From: Hyphomicrobiales bacterium
GTDB taxonomy: Bacteria; Pseudomonadota; Alphaproteobacteria; Rhizobiales; Rhizobiaceae
Assembly: GCA_900473175.1 (NCBI GenBank)
Contig: UCKM01000004.1
Location: 62,001 to 126,000, forward strand
Direction of reading: 5' to 3'
DNA length: 64,000 nt
Each line of letters starts with the position of its first letter. The stretch's first letter is position 1. The translations under genes were made by a program, and so were the position numbers. The notes beneath the pieces were generated by a model. It saw only the letters and a program-made list of their open reading frames with translations. It was not told the origin of the DNA and did not search any database. Positions 55,965 to 64,000 of the stretch are shown here, in pieces.

Positions 55965-57251
55965 TTAACCAGCCTTTGCGAGCGCTTGTTCGAGATCGGC
56001 GATGATATCCTCTATGCTTTCGATGCCGATGGAAAGACGCACGACATCCGGGCCAGCGCCAGCCGCGGTCTTTTGTTCATCACTTAATTGCCGATGGGTG
56101 GTCGAGGCCGGATGAATGACCAGCGATTTCGTATCGCCGATATTCGCTAGGTGGGAGAACAGCTTCAGCCCGTCCACGAGTTTCACCCCCACGTCGTAGC
56201 CGCCTTTGAGACCAAAGGTAAATACCGATCCCGCACCTTTCGGGGCGTAGTGCTGTTGCAAGCCGTGATAACGATCTTCGGGTAGTCCGGCATAGCTCAC
56301 CCACGCGACTTTCTCGTGTCTTGTCAACCACTTGGCGACCGCCAAGGCATTATCGGCATGGCGCTGCATGCGTAGCGGCAGCGTCTCGATCCCGGTCAGA
56401 ATCAGAAACGCGTTGAATGGTGAAAGTGCCGGGCCGAGATCGCGCAGGCCAAGCACGCGGCAGGCGATGGCAAAGGCAAAATTGCCGAAGGCTTCGTGCA
56501 GGATCACGCCATTATATTCGGCGCGCGGCTGCGACAGCAGCGGATAATTGGCGGATTTCGACCAGTCGAACGTACCGCAATCGACGATGATGCCACCCAT
56601 GGAATTGCCATGGCCACCGAGGAACTTCGTCGCGGAATGTACAATGATATCAGCACCATGCTCAATCGGCCGGATGAGATAAGGCGACGCCAGCGTATTG
56701 TCGACGACCAACGGAATCCCATGTCGGTGGGCGATCTCGGCAATGGCGGCGATGTCGGTGATGACCCCGCCGGGATTGGCGATGCTCTCGATGAAGATCG
56801 CACGGGTCCTGTCGTCGATCTGGGCCTCGAACGAGGAAGGCTCATCCGCCTCCGCCCAGCGCACGCGCCAGTCAAACGACCGGAACGACTGGCCGAACTG
56901 GTTGATCGAGCCGCCGTAAAGCTTGTTCGCCGCAACGAAATTGTCGCCGGGTTGCATCAGCGTGTGAAAGACCAGGAGTTGCGCCGCATGGCCTGACGCA
57001 ACGCTGAGGGCGGCCGTCCCGCCTTCAAGTGCCGCTACACGTTCTTCCAGTACCGCATTGGTCGGATTGGTGATTCGCGTATAGATATTGCCGAAAGCTT
57101 TTAAATCGAAGAGCGATGCCGCATGATCCGCATCATCGAAGACGAAGGCGGTCGTCTGGTAGATGGGCGTTGCCCGGGCTCCGGTTGCGGGGTCGGGCTG
57201 AGCGCCAGCATGGACCGCAAGCGTTTCTATTCCGGGTGCGCGGTGCGCCAT
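55965..57251 (-). CDS. metY: O-acetylhomoserine sulfhydrylase
   Basis: A PLP enzyme that makes homocysteine from O-acetylhomoserine and sulfide. The 428 residues include the N-terminal VHAGAQPDPATGARATPIYQTTAF block, Asp184 in LVVDNTLASPYL, and the PLP lysine Lys209 in HSATKFLGGHGNSMGG. TRITNPTNAVLEERVAALEGG is typical of the Cys/Met metabolism family. The length and the long insert before the C-terminus separate it from cystathionine gamma-synthase (about 390 residues). AGGAGG lies six bases before the ATG. I looked for a SAM-II riboswitch upstream and did not find one. Confidence 0.93.
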   Translation of the reverse strand: MAHRAPGIETLAVHAGAQPDPATGARATPIYQTTAFVFDDADHAASLFDLKAFGNIYTRITNPTNAVLEERVAALEGGTAALSVASGHAAQLLVFHTLMQPGDNFVAANKLYGGSINQFGQSFRSFDWRVRWAEADEPSSFEAQIDDRTRAIFIESIANPGGVITDIAAIAEIAHRHGIPLVVDNTLASPYLIRPIEHGADIIVHSATKFLGGHGNSMGGIIVDCGTFDWSKSANYPLLSQPRAEYNGVILHEAFGNFAFAIACRVLGLRDLGPALSPFNAFLILTGIETLPLRMQRHADNALAVAKWLTRHEKVAWVSYAGLPEDRYHGLQQHYAPKGAGSVFTFGLKGGYDVGVKLVDGLKLFSHLANIGDTKSLVIHPASTTHRQLSDEQKTAAGAGPDVVRLSIGIESIEDIIADLEQALAKAG

Positions 57252-57524
57252 GGTCGTCCTCCTGTCGGGAAATTGATCGGATCAAGCTATGGGATCGCGA
57301 CGCTGGGGCCAAGCGCGTATTTCCGCAACCGAGGACAATCCAATTTCACCCGCCGATTGAGATTCGCGTACCAATTTTGGCAGTTCTTGTGCAAGAATCG
57401 GAAATTCCTCGGCAAGAATGCGGTGAATCCGCCAATATCCGCCCAGGATCGGCTGAAAGTCGTTCCATTTTTGCGTGGTACCACCAAATAGGAATTGAAC
57501 GGACGTTTCATTCCCTGGAAAGGT

Positions 57525-57962
57525 TCAGGATTCGTCCATACCGAGCAGGGCATACTCGATCGCCGGACAGCGATCCATGACCACGGTTATTCCTGCGGCC
57601 TCGAGTTTGCCTGCCGCCTCGTCATGGCGAACTCCAAGCTGCGTCCAGAAGATCCGCGGTCGCTGCGCCAGCGCCAGCACCTCCTCGGCCAGATCCGGAA
57701 TGGCGAAGGAGTTGCGGAAGACGTCGACCATGTCGATCGGTTCCGCAATATCGGCAAGACGGGCATGGACATCCTGGCCGAGGAGCTGCTTGCCCTTCTG
57801 GCCCGGATTGACCGGGATAACGTGATAGCCTTTGGCAAGCAGGAACTGCATGACCGTGTGGCTTGGCCGGGTCGGGTTAGGCGATGCGCCAACCAGCGCT
57901 ATGGTTTTGACCGAGGAAAGAATGCGGCGAATGTAACTGTCGGAATAATGATTGTGATCCAT
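57525..57962 (-). CDS. CoA-binding domain protein (YccU-like)
   Basis: A 145-residue Rossmann-fold protein of the succinyl-CoA synthetase alpha-like CoA-binding family. TIALVGASPNPTRPSHTVMQFLLAKGYHVIPVNPG at about 18-53 is the nucleotide-binding part, and VFRNSFAIPDLAEEVLALAQRPRIFWTQLGVRHDEAAGKLEAAGITVVMDRCPAIEY closes the fold. Members bind CoA; no reaction is known. It is downstream of the enoyl-CoA hydratase-like gene by seven bases. Confidence 0.9.
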   Translation of the reverse strand: MDHNHYSDSYIRRILSSVKTIALVGASPNPTRPSHTVMQFLLAKGYHVIPVNPGQKGKQLLGQDVHARLADIAEPIDMVDVFRNSFAIPDLAEEVLALAQRPRIFWTQLGVRHDEAAGKLEAAGITVVMDRCPAIEYALLGMDES

Positions 57963-57969
57963 AAACGCT

Positions 57970-58785
57970 TTACTCGCCTTTCCACTCGGGTTGACGCTTG
58001 TCTATGAAAGCATTGATACCCTCTTCCGCATCGGGCGCCGGCATATTCTCCACCATCACCTGCGCAGCATGATCATAGGCTTCCCCCAGGCCCATCTCCG
58101 CCTGCCGGTAGAAGGCTTCCTTGCCGATCTTCACGGTCAAAGGTGATTTCGCTGCAATGGTTTGAGCATATTTCCTGACGATCGGACCGAGATATTCCTG
58201 CGGCACGACCCGATTGACCAGCCCGAACTCGCGCGCCGTCGAGGCGTCGATGGTCTCGCCGGTCAAGAGCATTTCCATCGCCTGCTTGCGCGAGACATTG
58301 CGCGACAGGGCCACCATAGGCGTCGAACAGAACAGCCCGATATTGACGCCCGGCGTGCAAAAAGTGGATTTGTCGGTGCAGATGGCAAGGTCGCAGGACG
58401 CGACCAATTGGCAACCCGCAGCGGTCGCGAGCCCGTCGACCGCGGCGATGACCGGCTTCGGGTGGCGGACGATCGCCTGCATCAGCTCTGCACAAAGGCG
58501 CATGGACATTTCGAAGAACCCCCTGCCCCGATCTGCATCCTTGCGGTGCGCCGTCAGTTCCTTCAGGTCATGGCCGGCCGAAAACAGCTTCAGCCCCGAG
58601 TCGAGAATGATAACGTGCACGGCCTCGTCTTCCCGGGCCGCTGACAGACGCTCGAGCAGCAATTGCATCATCGCCATGGACAGCGCATTGGCCGGCGGGT
58701 TTTGCAGCGTCAGGCGCACGATTGCGCCCGACAGCTCGTACCCGACGATCGGCTCTTCCTTGCGGATGGCGCGGACTTCTCCCAT
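57970..58785 (-). CDS. Enoyl-CoA hydratase/isomerase family protein
   Basis: A 271-residue crotonase-fold protein. The oxyanion-hole blocks are FSAGHDLKELTAH (about 68-80) and DGLATAAGCQLVASCDLAICTDKSTFCTPGVNIGLFCSTP (about 117-156). The two catalytic Glu residues of standard hydratases are not in the usual places (AAGCQLV instead of GGGCELA), so this looks like the ECHDC3-like subgroup and it may act as a hydratase, isomerase or thioesterase on another acyl-CoA. It forms a pair with the CoA-binding gene downstream. Confidence 0.87.
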   Translation of the reverse strand: MGEVRAIRKEEPIVGYELSGAIVRLTLQNPPANALSMAMMQLLLERLSAAREDEAVHVIILDSGLKLFSAGHDLKELTAHRKDADRGRGFFEMSMRLCAELMQAIVRHPKPVIAAVDGLATAAGCQLVASCDLAICTDKSTFCTPGVNIGLFCSTPMVALSRNVSRKQAMEMLLTGETIDASTAREFGLVNRVVPQEYLGPIVRKYAQTIAAKSPLTVKIGKEAFYRQAEMGLGEAYDHAAQVMVENMPAPDAEEGINAFIDKRQPEWKGE

Positions 58786-58802
58786 GTCTTTCCCTTCGGC
58801 AG

Positions 58803-59351
58803 TTATCGTGTGGACGGTGCCCAGAGCTCATAGAACGGCTTCAACGTGCGCAGGTGGCGCTTGACGATAGCCATATTCTCCGGTGTCGGTTTTGCATTCT
58901 CGACCCGGGCAAGTCCAGCCCGCAAGCCCTCGATCATATCCGACTTTTCCTTGTCGGAGAGGTTTGCCATGGTTGGGATCGTACTGATCGCCTTCTCGAC
59001 TTCCTGGCGCGGATCTGAGTTCGTCGCCCAGTGATAGGTGACCATGATTGTATTGGTCGTATCGACCCAGTCGGCAAAGCTGGCAAAGCCGTAATCCGCC
59101 GAGGTCTTGTCGAGGATTGCCGTCCGCTGCCTCGCCTCGCCCCTCCCGTCCAGTTCCCTCACCTTGGAGGCGACGGGGGCAAAGCCATAGAGGAAACGCG
59201 TGATCATATCCTCGGTCAGGACAACCGGGCGCTGCGGCAGGCTGAACGGCTCGATCGCTTGGGTTGGCAACGGCGGGGTCTGCGTAGCAAGGACGCCGAC
59301 ATAGACGAGCGCGGCGATACACGATGCAACAACTAATCCTGGCGGTTTCAT
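58803..59351 (-). CDS. Hypothetical exported protein (182 aa)
   Basis: I do not recognise a named family. The N-terminus MKPPGLVVASCIAALVYVGVLA is a membrane anchor or signal peptide. The rest is polar and helical, including DYGFASFADWVDTTNTIMVTYHWATNSDPRQEVEKAI and LSDKEKSDMIEGLRAGLARVE. Rhizobial relatives are usually called hypothetical. It stands 17 bases upstream of the enoyl-CoA hydratase-like gene on the same strand and is divergent from the thioesterase gene. Confidence 0.75.
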   Translation of the reverse strand: MKPPGLVVASCIAALVYVGVLATQTPPLPTQAIEPFSLPQRPVVLTEDMITRFLYGFAPVASKVRELDGRGEARQRTAILDKTSADYGFASFADWVDTTNTIMVTYHWATNSDPRQEVEKAISTIPTMANLSDKEKSDMIEGLRAGLARVENAKPTPENMAIVKRHLRTLKPFYELWAPSTR

Positions 59352-59438
59352 GCTCTCATCCTTGTCAAGACGATGCAGTTGCCTAGAAATAGCAGTGAAA
59401 TGTTCAAGAAGACAGCCGGGAGAGCCATTGTGGGGCCA

Positions 59439-59873
59439 ATGATGGACGTGGAAGCCTTGTCATCCTTTCTGAAGCGTGAATTTCCGCAGGTGAATGCCGA
59501 TGGAATGGCCTTTACGGTCACCAGTGCCGGCCCCGGATACGCATCGATGCGGCTTGATCCGATGGACCGGCATTTGCGCCCAGGCGGGACGGTCTCCGGC
59601 CCGACACTGTTTGCCCTCGCCGATCTCACCGCCTATGTCGCAATCCTCGCGCAGATCGGGCCTGTGGCACTCGCCGTGACCACCAATCTGAACATCAATT
59701 TTCTGCGCAAACCGGAATTGGGTCCGATCGATGCGATGGCAAAGCTGCTCAAGCTCGGAAAACGCCTCGCGGTTCTCGATATCACCATGACCAGCGCGCT
59801 CAGCGGCGAACTCGTTGCACATGCAACGTCCACCTATTCGATTCCCCCGGCCGCCGAAGCGACCGGGGGATAG
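59439..59873 (+). CDS. PaaI-family thioesterase
   Basis: A hotdog-fold acyl-CoA thioesterase of about 144 residues. The family pattern is seen as HLRPGGTVSGPTLFALADLTAYVAILAQ, with the catalytic Asp/Glu position in LADLTAY, followed by VTTNLNINFLRKPELG. The start at ATG 59439 gives MMDVEALSSFLKREFPQ, which fits the family; a start at 59400 would add thirteen residues, and one at 59373 more. The substrate is unknown; it may serve phenylacetyl-CoA or other dead-end CoA esters. Confidence 0.85.
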   Translation: MMDVEALSSFLKREFPQVNADGMAFTVTSAGPGYASMRLDPMDRHLRPGGTVSGPTLFALADLTAYVAILAQIGPVALAVTTNLNINFLRKPELGPIDAMAKLLKLGKRLAVLDITMTSALSGELVAHATSTYSIPPAAEATGG

Positions 59874-59880
59874 TGTTCAT

Positions 59881-60252
59881 CTATTCGATGATTTGCACCG
59901 GCTGCGCCCGCTCCATCTTGATTGGGGAGCGAGCGTTGAAGAAATTCTCCACCTCGGTGAAGTTGAGATAGCCGTCATGGTCGCGATCGATCTCGGCAAA
60001 GTGATCGGCAAGAAAACCCCAGCCGGCATCGACGCTCTGCTGTGCGGTGAGCAGATGGTTGGACTTGCCCGCCGCCGCATCGAATTTTTGCCGGAGCTGC
60101 TTGTCGATGGACGCCTGGATCGAAGCGGCGTCGGGTTTGACAGTCGCCGCGCCCGGCGGCAACGGCCGCTTGTCGAGGCGATCGCCCGCGTTGGCCACCC
60201 CGGCCATGCCAGCGCAAAGAATAAGGAGAGCTGTTACTTTATGGATGTCCAT
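59881..60252 (-). CDS. EF-hand calcium-binding exported protein
   Basis: A 123-residue protein with a Sec signal peptide (about 1-22, LLILCAGMAGVANA) and one well-formed EF-hand loop at residues 89-100: Asp89, Asp91, Asp93, Gly94, Tyr95 and Glu100 (DRDHDGYLNFTE). A weaker partner helix-loop precedes it. It would be periplasmic. Calcium binding is inferred from the loop. It lies 12 bases downstream of the S10 peptidase gene and may share its transcript. Confidence 0.85.
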   Translation of the reverse strand: MDIHKVTALLILCAGMAGVANAGDRLDKRPLPPGAATVKPDAASIQASIDKQLRQKFDAAAGKSNHLLTAQQSVDAGWGFLADHFAEIDRDHDGYLNFTEVENFFNARSPIKMERAQPVQIIE

Positions 60253-60264
60253 TGTGCGAGCCTC

Positions 60265-62241
60265 CTAGTGCCTGGCGATTGCTGGTGCGGAAAGGGAAGC
60301 CGGCAGCGTCGTTGCCGCGATCACCGGTGGCGTTGCGGCAGGCTTGCTGCCGCCATAGGGCGGATCATCGTAGAACTTTTCCAGCGTCTTGATCAGGGGA
60401 ACCCGTGCCTCCTCCGAATAATAGATCATATGGCCGCCCTCGAACGACTTGACCGGTATCCGGTCGAGAAGTGTGGTCCCCGTTTTTTCATCCAACACCA
60501 CGCCCTTGAGGGAAAGTTCCGAACGATAGAACGGAGTTACGGTGTCATAATAGCCATGCACGGTTAAAAGCTTGATGGTTGGATCATAGCCGAGGGTAGC
60601 AACGATGTCGGGAAGACCATTTCTTATGACGCCGTTGTCTTCCCACAGTTCGGATGCCAGGGATTCGTTATCATTCCAATCCGCAGCCCAGGATGCAGCT
60701 ACGTATTGGGAGCTGGATTTGTAGTTCACGAAACTTGGCAAATAGGTTGTCATATCCTTCTGCAGCGCCACATCATCATAAAAGTTAAAGTCATAAGGAA
60801 GACTGATTGGGTTTCCATCACTATCTGTATCGAGCTTGATATGCGTTCTTGCATCATAGGCATTGAAATCATAGCCCGGCGCCCAATAATTGCCGGCCAA
60901 GTAACTCAAGGATGGATAATAGTAAAAGACTGGACCTAAATAGGGGTCCAAATCTGCATCGCTTTTTAAATAGGTGAATGGGCTAGCGTCATAGTTGGCG
61001 GCGGCGAACTGACGTAGTTTTTCGACATATTCGTCAGTGGGCATATTACCCCGAGCTGTAGAAACCTTGAGATAATCCGCGACCATCGCTAAGGTGGGGA
61101 AAAGGCCCTCCCTGTCGTCGGCTCCGTAGTCGAAGGCTGGCGAATGGAAAACCACGCCGCTGAGGATGGTCGGCTTCAGGTCAGTATCAGGCTTTTCGTA
61201 AACGCCAGTTCCTGCTTCGTACAGCGCATGCGCCAGTTTTGGAACGCGAATGCCGCCGCCATAGGATTCGCCATAGAGGTATTTTGGCGATCCCTGGCGC
61301 TTGTTGGCATTGATGTAGCGGATAATGAAATCGCGGGCGATCCCGACGTCAACATCCGTTCCCCAGAAACTTTTGTTGGTCTTCGGCGCAATCGCCTCTG
61401 AGAACCCGGAGCCAACCATATCAACAAACACCAAATCGGATTTACCCAATAGCGATTCCGTATTGTCGATCAACGGGAAATCCTGTGGCGGCGCCTTTGT
61501 CCATTCGGGCTTGACGTTCCGACCGTCGACAAAGGCCCGGATTGGCGCGAACGCTGCCAGGTGCAGATACATGGACGAGGCCCCCGGCCCGCCATTGAAG
61601 AAGAATGTAACAGGCCGGTTGTTCGTCGGTAAATCATCGCGCGTGTAGGCCGTATAAAAGATCGACGCCTGCGGATCTTCCTTTTGCGGGTTCTTGGCAA
61701 AAGCGGTCAGATGGCCTGCCGACGCTGTATACCAAATGGTCTTGCCGTCGATCTGCATGTTGTGATGTTTGACTGCTGGCCTTTCATCGACAGCGGCGGC
61801 GAGCGATCCATCCGGATGGTAATTATAGGCGGTGGGATCGTTGAGAACGAAGTCGTCCGGGGCGTAGAGGAGATAGGCTTCCTCCTGCAAACCAGCACCC
61901 GCCATCAGTATTGCTGCCTGCCGCGTTTCTTCAACTTTTGAAGCGGCTTGCAACAATCCGGCCTGTTTCAAAGCCTCGATGGCCGCATCGTCTTGCCCTG
62001 TTCTGATCAGCGCACCAGCCCCGGCAATGACTTTGTCCGCCAAAGCCTTGAGCTCACTCTCCGTCGTGGCTTTTTTTGCAATATTTGCCGCGATGCTGGC
62101 TTCGAGCTCGCTTAGTTGCCCCTGCGCGGCAGAGAAATCCGCAAAGGTGCCGGATGTATCCGTTTTTGAGATTGTTGAATCTGAGCCATCGCACGCAGCA
62201 AGGCCGAGCAGCGATAGCAGCAATAAATGTTTGTAATTCAT
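60265..62241 (-). CDS. S10 serine carboxypeptidase family lipoprotein
   Basis: A 658-residue exported peptidase. The leader ends LLGLAAC with Cys17 as lipidation site. After a helical stretch of about 100 residues the alpha/beta-hydrolase domain follows: FFNGGPGASSMY (oxyanion hole, about 214-225), Ser326 in LYGESYGGG, and His604 in FEGGHMIYY; the Asp should lie near 545-550 (LLTVHGYYDTVTPF). S10 peptidases cleave C-terminal residues at acidic pH and are mainly eukaryotic, with bacterial lipoprotein forms in some Proteobacteria. It likely works on the outer side of a membrane. Confidence 0.9.
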   Translation of the reverse strand: MNYKHLLLLSLLGLAACDGSDSTISKTDTSGTFADFSAAQGQLSELEASIAANIAKKATTESELKALADKVIAGAGALIRTGQDDAAIEALKQAGLLQAASKVEETRQAAILMAGAGLQEEAYLLYAPDDFVLNDPTAYNYHPDGSLAAAVDERPAVKHHNMQIDGKTIWYTASAGHLTAFAKNPQKEDPQASIFYTAYTRDDLPTNNRPVTFFFNGGPGASSMYLHLAAFAPIRAFVDGRNVKPEWTKAPPQDFPLIDNTESLLGKSDLVFVDMVGSGFSEAIAPKTNKSFWGTDVDVGIARDFIIRYINANKRQGSPKYLYGESYGGGIRVPKLAHALYEAGTGVYEKPDTDLKPTILSGVVFHSPAFDYGADDREGLFPTLAMVADYLKVSTARGNMPTDEYVEKLRQFAAANYDASPFTYLKSDADLDPYLGPVFYYYPSLSYLAGNYWAPGYDFNAYDARTHIKLDTDSDGNPISLPYDFNFYDDVALQKDMTTYLPSFVNYKSSSQYVAASWAADWNDNESLASELWEDNGVIRNGLPDIVATLGYDPTIKLLTVHGYYDTVTPFYRSELSLKGVVLDEKTGTTLLDRIPVKSFEGGHMIYYSEEARVPLIKTLEKFYDDPPYGGSKPAATPPVIAATTLPASLSAPAIARH

Positions 62242-62459
62242 TGTGCAAAAATACCCGTTGGCAATCGGATGACTGTTTCAGACGCCGCCCGGGCCATCAA
62301 TTCGCCTAAAGTCTAATCAGAGATGTTTTTTGCCGGTTTATGCACCATTATACAATTATCCATTCCACTTAACCCCTAGAGGTTAGCCCACGAGGGTGTG
62401 CATCCATGCCTGGCCCGATCTGGTAAAATCGCGCGCAAAACAATGCCAGGGGTGTTGAA

Positions 62460-62567
62460 ATGTTCGAAGTGCGTGATGAAGCGATTTTGATCGTGATCGC
62501 AATCGCTACAGTGATCGGAGCCTACATATTCTATGGAGTTTCAGTCGCGCAACTCATGGCTTTTTAG
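62460..62567 (+). CDS. Small membrane protein (35 aa)
   Basis: The frame reads MFEVRDEAILIVIAIATVIG then AYIFYGVSVAQLMAF, one hydrophobic helix with short polar ends. AGGGG lies seven bases before the ATG, a good spacing. It stands alone between the peptidase and the DUF930 gene. No family recognised. Confidence 0.5.
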   Translation: MFEVRDEAILIVIAIATVIGAYIFYGVSVAQLMAF

Positions 62568-62734
62568 GTCGCTGAACCGCCGTGCCTTTGGCACAGTCTG
62601 GCGAGTAGGTGCATGGCGGTTCGTAACCGCCACTCCCAGTTTTGGGAAGATTCGCAAGCCGCGAAACAGAACCGGTTCTAATTCAACAAGAATGGTTCTA
62701 GGTTCCGTCCATGCGGTCAGCGATCTATTGAACA

Positions 62735-63676
62735 ATGCAAGAATTCGGCGAGAAATTGCACAGACAATTTGGATGGGGCGCCGCCACGTCTGTCGTCCTG
62801 CATTCGTGCGTCATCTTCCTGTTGCTGTTCCACTTGCCGGCAGCAGCGCCGAAGCCGCCGCAGGAACAGCCCATTCCGGTCAAGGTGGTGCCCCCGCCGC
62901 CTGAACCGAAGTCCGCGCCACAACCACCGCCGCCCCCACCCGCAAAGAGCCCGGCAAAAGACACGTCAAAGCCAATGCAGGCATTCGAGTCTGCGGCGGC
63001 CAAGGTCGACCAGAAGGAAACCGGGCCGTCTCCGGCTCCGGCGGGCGACCCAGAGGCGAAGGTGGTCACGCCAACACCCGACAACCCCAACAAGCCCGAC
63101 ACCGCGACGGCGGAAAACAACGCTGAGGCCAAGCCGGTCGAGCCCGTTCAGCAGCTTGCCGCCGTCAATCCTGCCAAGGAGCCAGGCGAAACGGGAGCGC
63201 CGGAGATCAAAATGCCGCCCCAGACCCCTCAGCCGAAACCCCTGCCGGACACGCGGAAAACCCCGAAGCCGGCGAAGCCCGCGAGCAGCAAGGGCGCGGG
63301 CAAGCTGGTCGCAGCACGCGAACTCTACTCGCCCAAAGCGTTGTTCGATCCGCGGGTCCTGCAGGCAATCGGCAATCTGCCGCCGAAGGGACGTATCAAG
63401 CAGCTCTGCATGATCGAAGCGCTGGAACAAATTCGCCGCCAGCGACCCGGTGCTTTCCCGGATATTCTCGTGCCCTACGGCGAGACAGGCGGCGCATTTA
63501 CCGACTATGCGCTGAATGCGCGAGGCGGCGCCTTTCGCTCCAGATCCGACTGGTACAATGTCGACTTCAAGTGCAGGGTCGATGCGGATCGCGCCGAGGT
63601 GGTTTCGTTCAGCATCGCCATCGGCGACATGGTGCCCAAGAGCGAGTGGCCGGCGCGGCAGTTTCCCCTGGACTGA
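62735..63676 (+). CDS. DUF930 domain protein with TonB-like Pro-rich stalk
   Basis: A 313-residue inner-membrane protein. One N-terminal membrane helix (VVLHSCVIFLLLFHLPAAA, about 20-38) is followed by a long periplasmic stretch very rich in Pro, Lys and Ala (about 40-190), and then a globular C-terminal domain with LYSPKALFDPRVLQAIGNLPPKGRIKQLCMIEALEQIRRQRPGAFPDILVPYG, the DUF930 signature, and two Cys (LCMIEA, FKCRVD) that may form a disulfide. The layout recalls TonB, but the C-terminal domain differs. Function unknown. The length and domain are typical of Rhizobiales. Confidence 0.88.
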   Translation: MQEFGEKLHRQFGWGAATSVVLHSCVIFLLLFHLPAAAPKPPQEQPIPVKVVPPPPEPKSAPQPPPPPPAKSPAKDTSKPMQAFESAAAKVDQKETGPSPAPAGDPEAKVVTPTPDNPNKPDTATAENNAEAKPVEPVQQLAAVNPAKEPGETGAPEIKMPPQTPQPKPLPDTRKTPKPAKPASSKGAGKLVAARELYSPKALFDPRVLQAIGNLPPKGRIKQLCMIEALEQIRRQRPGAFPDILVPYGETGGAFTDYALNARGGAFRSRSDWYNVDFKCRVDADRAEVVSFSIAIGDMVPKSEWPARQFPLD

Positions 63677-63832
63677 CCCTGCCCGTCATGTAATCGCCAG
63701 TTGGCCCAAGTGGCAATCCAGATACTTTCGCGGCCAATCGCTTCCCGTTACTGTTACGTACTTGTCCGGCTTACGTACAAAGGGAGATGATGCTTCGGTT
63801 TCAAACTGGCAATTTAGAGCTGGAGCAGGTTC

Positions 63833-64000
63833 ATGAGTATGTCTTTGGATGCAGCGGCGGAAGTCTTCCGGCAGGCGATGCGGGAAACGGTCAAGCGCTA
63901 CTCGTTATGGTACCTGATCCAAGGGGTGCTGCTCGTCGTTGCCGGTGTTCTTGCGATCATCTATCCCGTTCTCTCATCGGTGGCGGTCATCCTCATGCTT
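63833..64000 (+). CDS. HdeD-like membrane protein, N-terminal part (cut by window edge)
   Basis: The frame opens MSMSLDAAAEVFRQAMRETV and continues KRYSLWYLIQGVLLVVAGVLAIIYPVLSSVAVILML to the edge. The pattern of a first helix with GVLLVVAGVLAIIYP is that of HdeD (DUF308) acid-resistance membrane proteins. GGAG lies about ten bases upstream of the ATG at 63833; a second ATG follows two codons later. The frame is open to the edge, and only 56 codons are visible. Confidence 0.78.
   Translation, partial: MSMSLDAAAEVFRQAMRETVKRYSLWYLIQGVLLVVAGVLAIIYPVLSSVAVILML

Noticed and set aside
55965-57251. Cystathionine gamma-synthase as the identity of the PLP enzyme
   Set aside because: The length of 428 residues and the segment around the active site fit O-acetylhomoserine sulfhydrylase better than the shorter synthase.
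57252-57340. Possible SAM-II riboswitch before the O-acetylhomoserine sulfhydrylase gene
   Set aside because: Expected in Rhizobiales, but the conserved pseudoknot strands and the GCTAAA-type end could not be found in the leader on the minus strand.

Overview
The window reads as chromosome from an alphaproteobacterium of the order Hyphomicrobiales (Rhizobiales), probably a Phyllobacteriaceae/Rhizobiaceae/Brucellaceae relative. The support is the order nuoA-N, birA, RNase J, methylmalonyl-CoA epimerase, DUF1467, proS; a NuoE with a long C-terminal tail; DUF982, DUF930, DUF1127 and HdeD-type proteins; clpP-clpX-lon; and moderately high G+C. A genus cannot be fixed from sequence reading alone.

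1-21286 is a core block read leftwards. It holds all fourteen complex I genes (nuoA to nuoN) with two extra genes: a four-helix-bundle (23S rRNA intervening-sequence family) gene between nuoC and nuoD, flanked by short inverted repeats, and a helix-hairpin-helix protein gene between nuoF and nuoG. birA, rnj, mce and a DUF1467 gene follow, then two very small rightward membrane-protein genes and the 5' part of proS. The proS-side gap holds a candidate small RNA with a promoter and a strong terminator.

21727-34121 is accessory metabolism: an MFS exporter, an NAD-dependent epimerase, a DUF982 protein, a class III adenylate cyclase fused to TPR and rhodanese-like parts, and a sugar ABC importer operon (GntR regulator, SMP-30-type lactonase, binding protein, ATPase, two permeases).

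34456-40890 is the most unusual part: a NarL/LuxR-type regulator, an IS3 OrfA remnant, a type I secretion ABC exporter with altered ATPase motifs, its HlyD-type adaptor, and two glycine-rich proteins built from the same roughly 60-residue module. I propose that the two glycine-rich proteins are the exported substrates. A pair of 16-base repeats 20 bases apart lies upstream of the larger one.

41369-47973 has tRNA-Asp and tRNA-Val, a DUF1127 protein, a YdeP-like molybdopterin oxidoreductase, an arylsulfatase fragment, DUF2721 and DUF1345-like membrane proteins and HupE. 48038-53010 is the protein quality-control set lon, clpX, clpP. 53146-64000 holds an FAD amine oxidase, a P450, a cupin, O-acetylhomoserine sulfhydrylase, a CoA-binding protein, an enoyl-CoA hydratase-like protein, a PaaI-type thioesterase, an EF-hand protein, an S10 carboxypeptidase lipoprotein, a 35-residue membrane protein, a DUF930 protein and the start of an HdeD-like gene.
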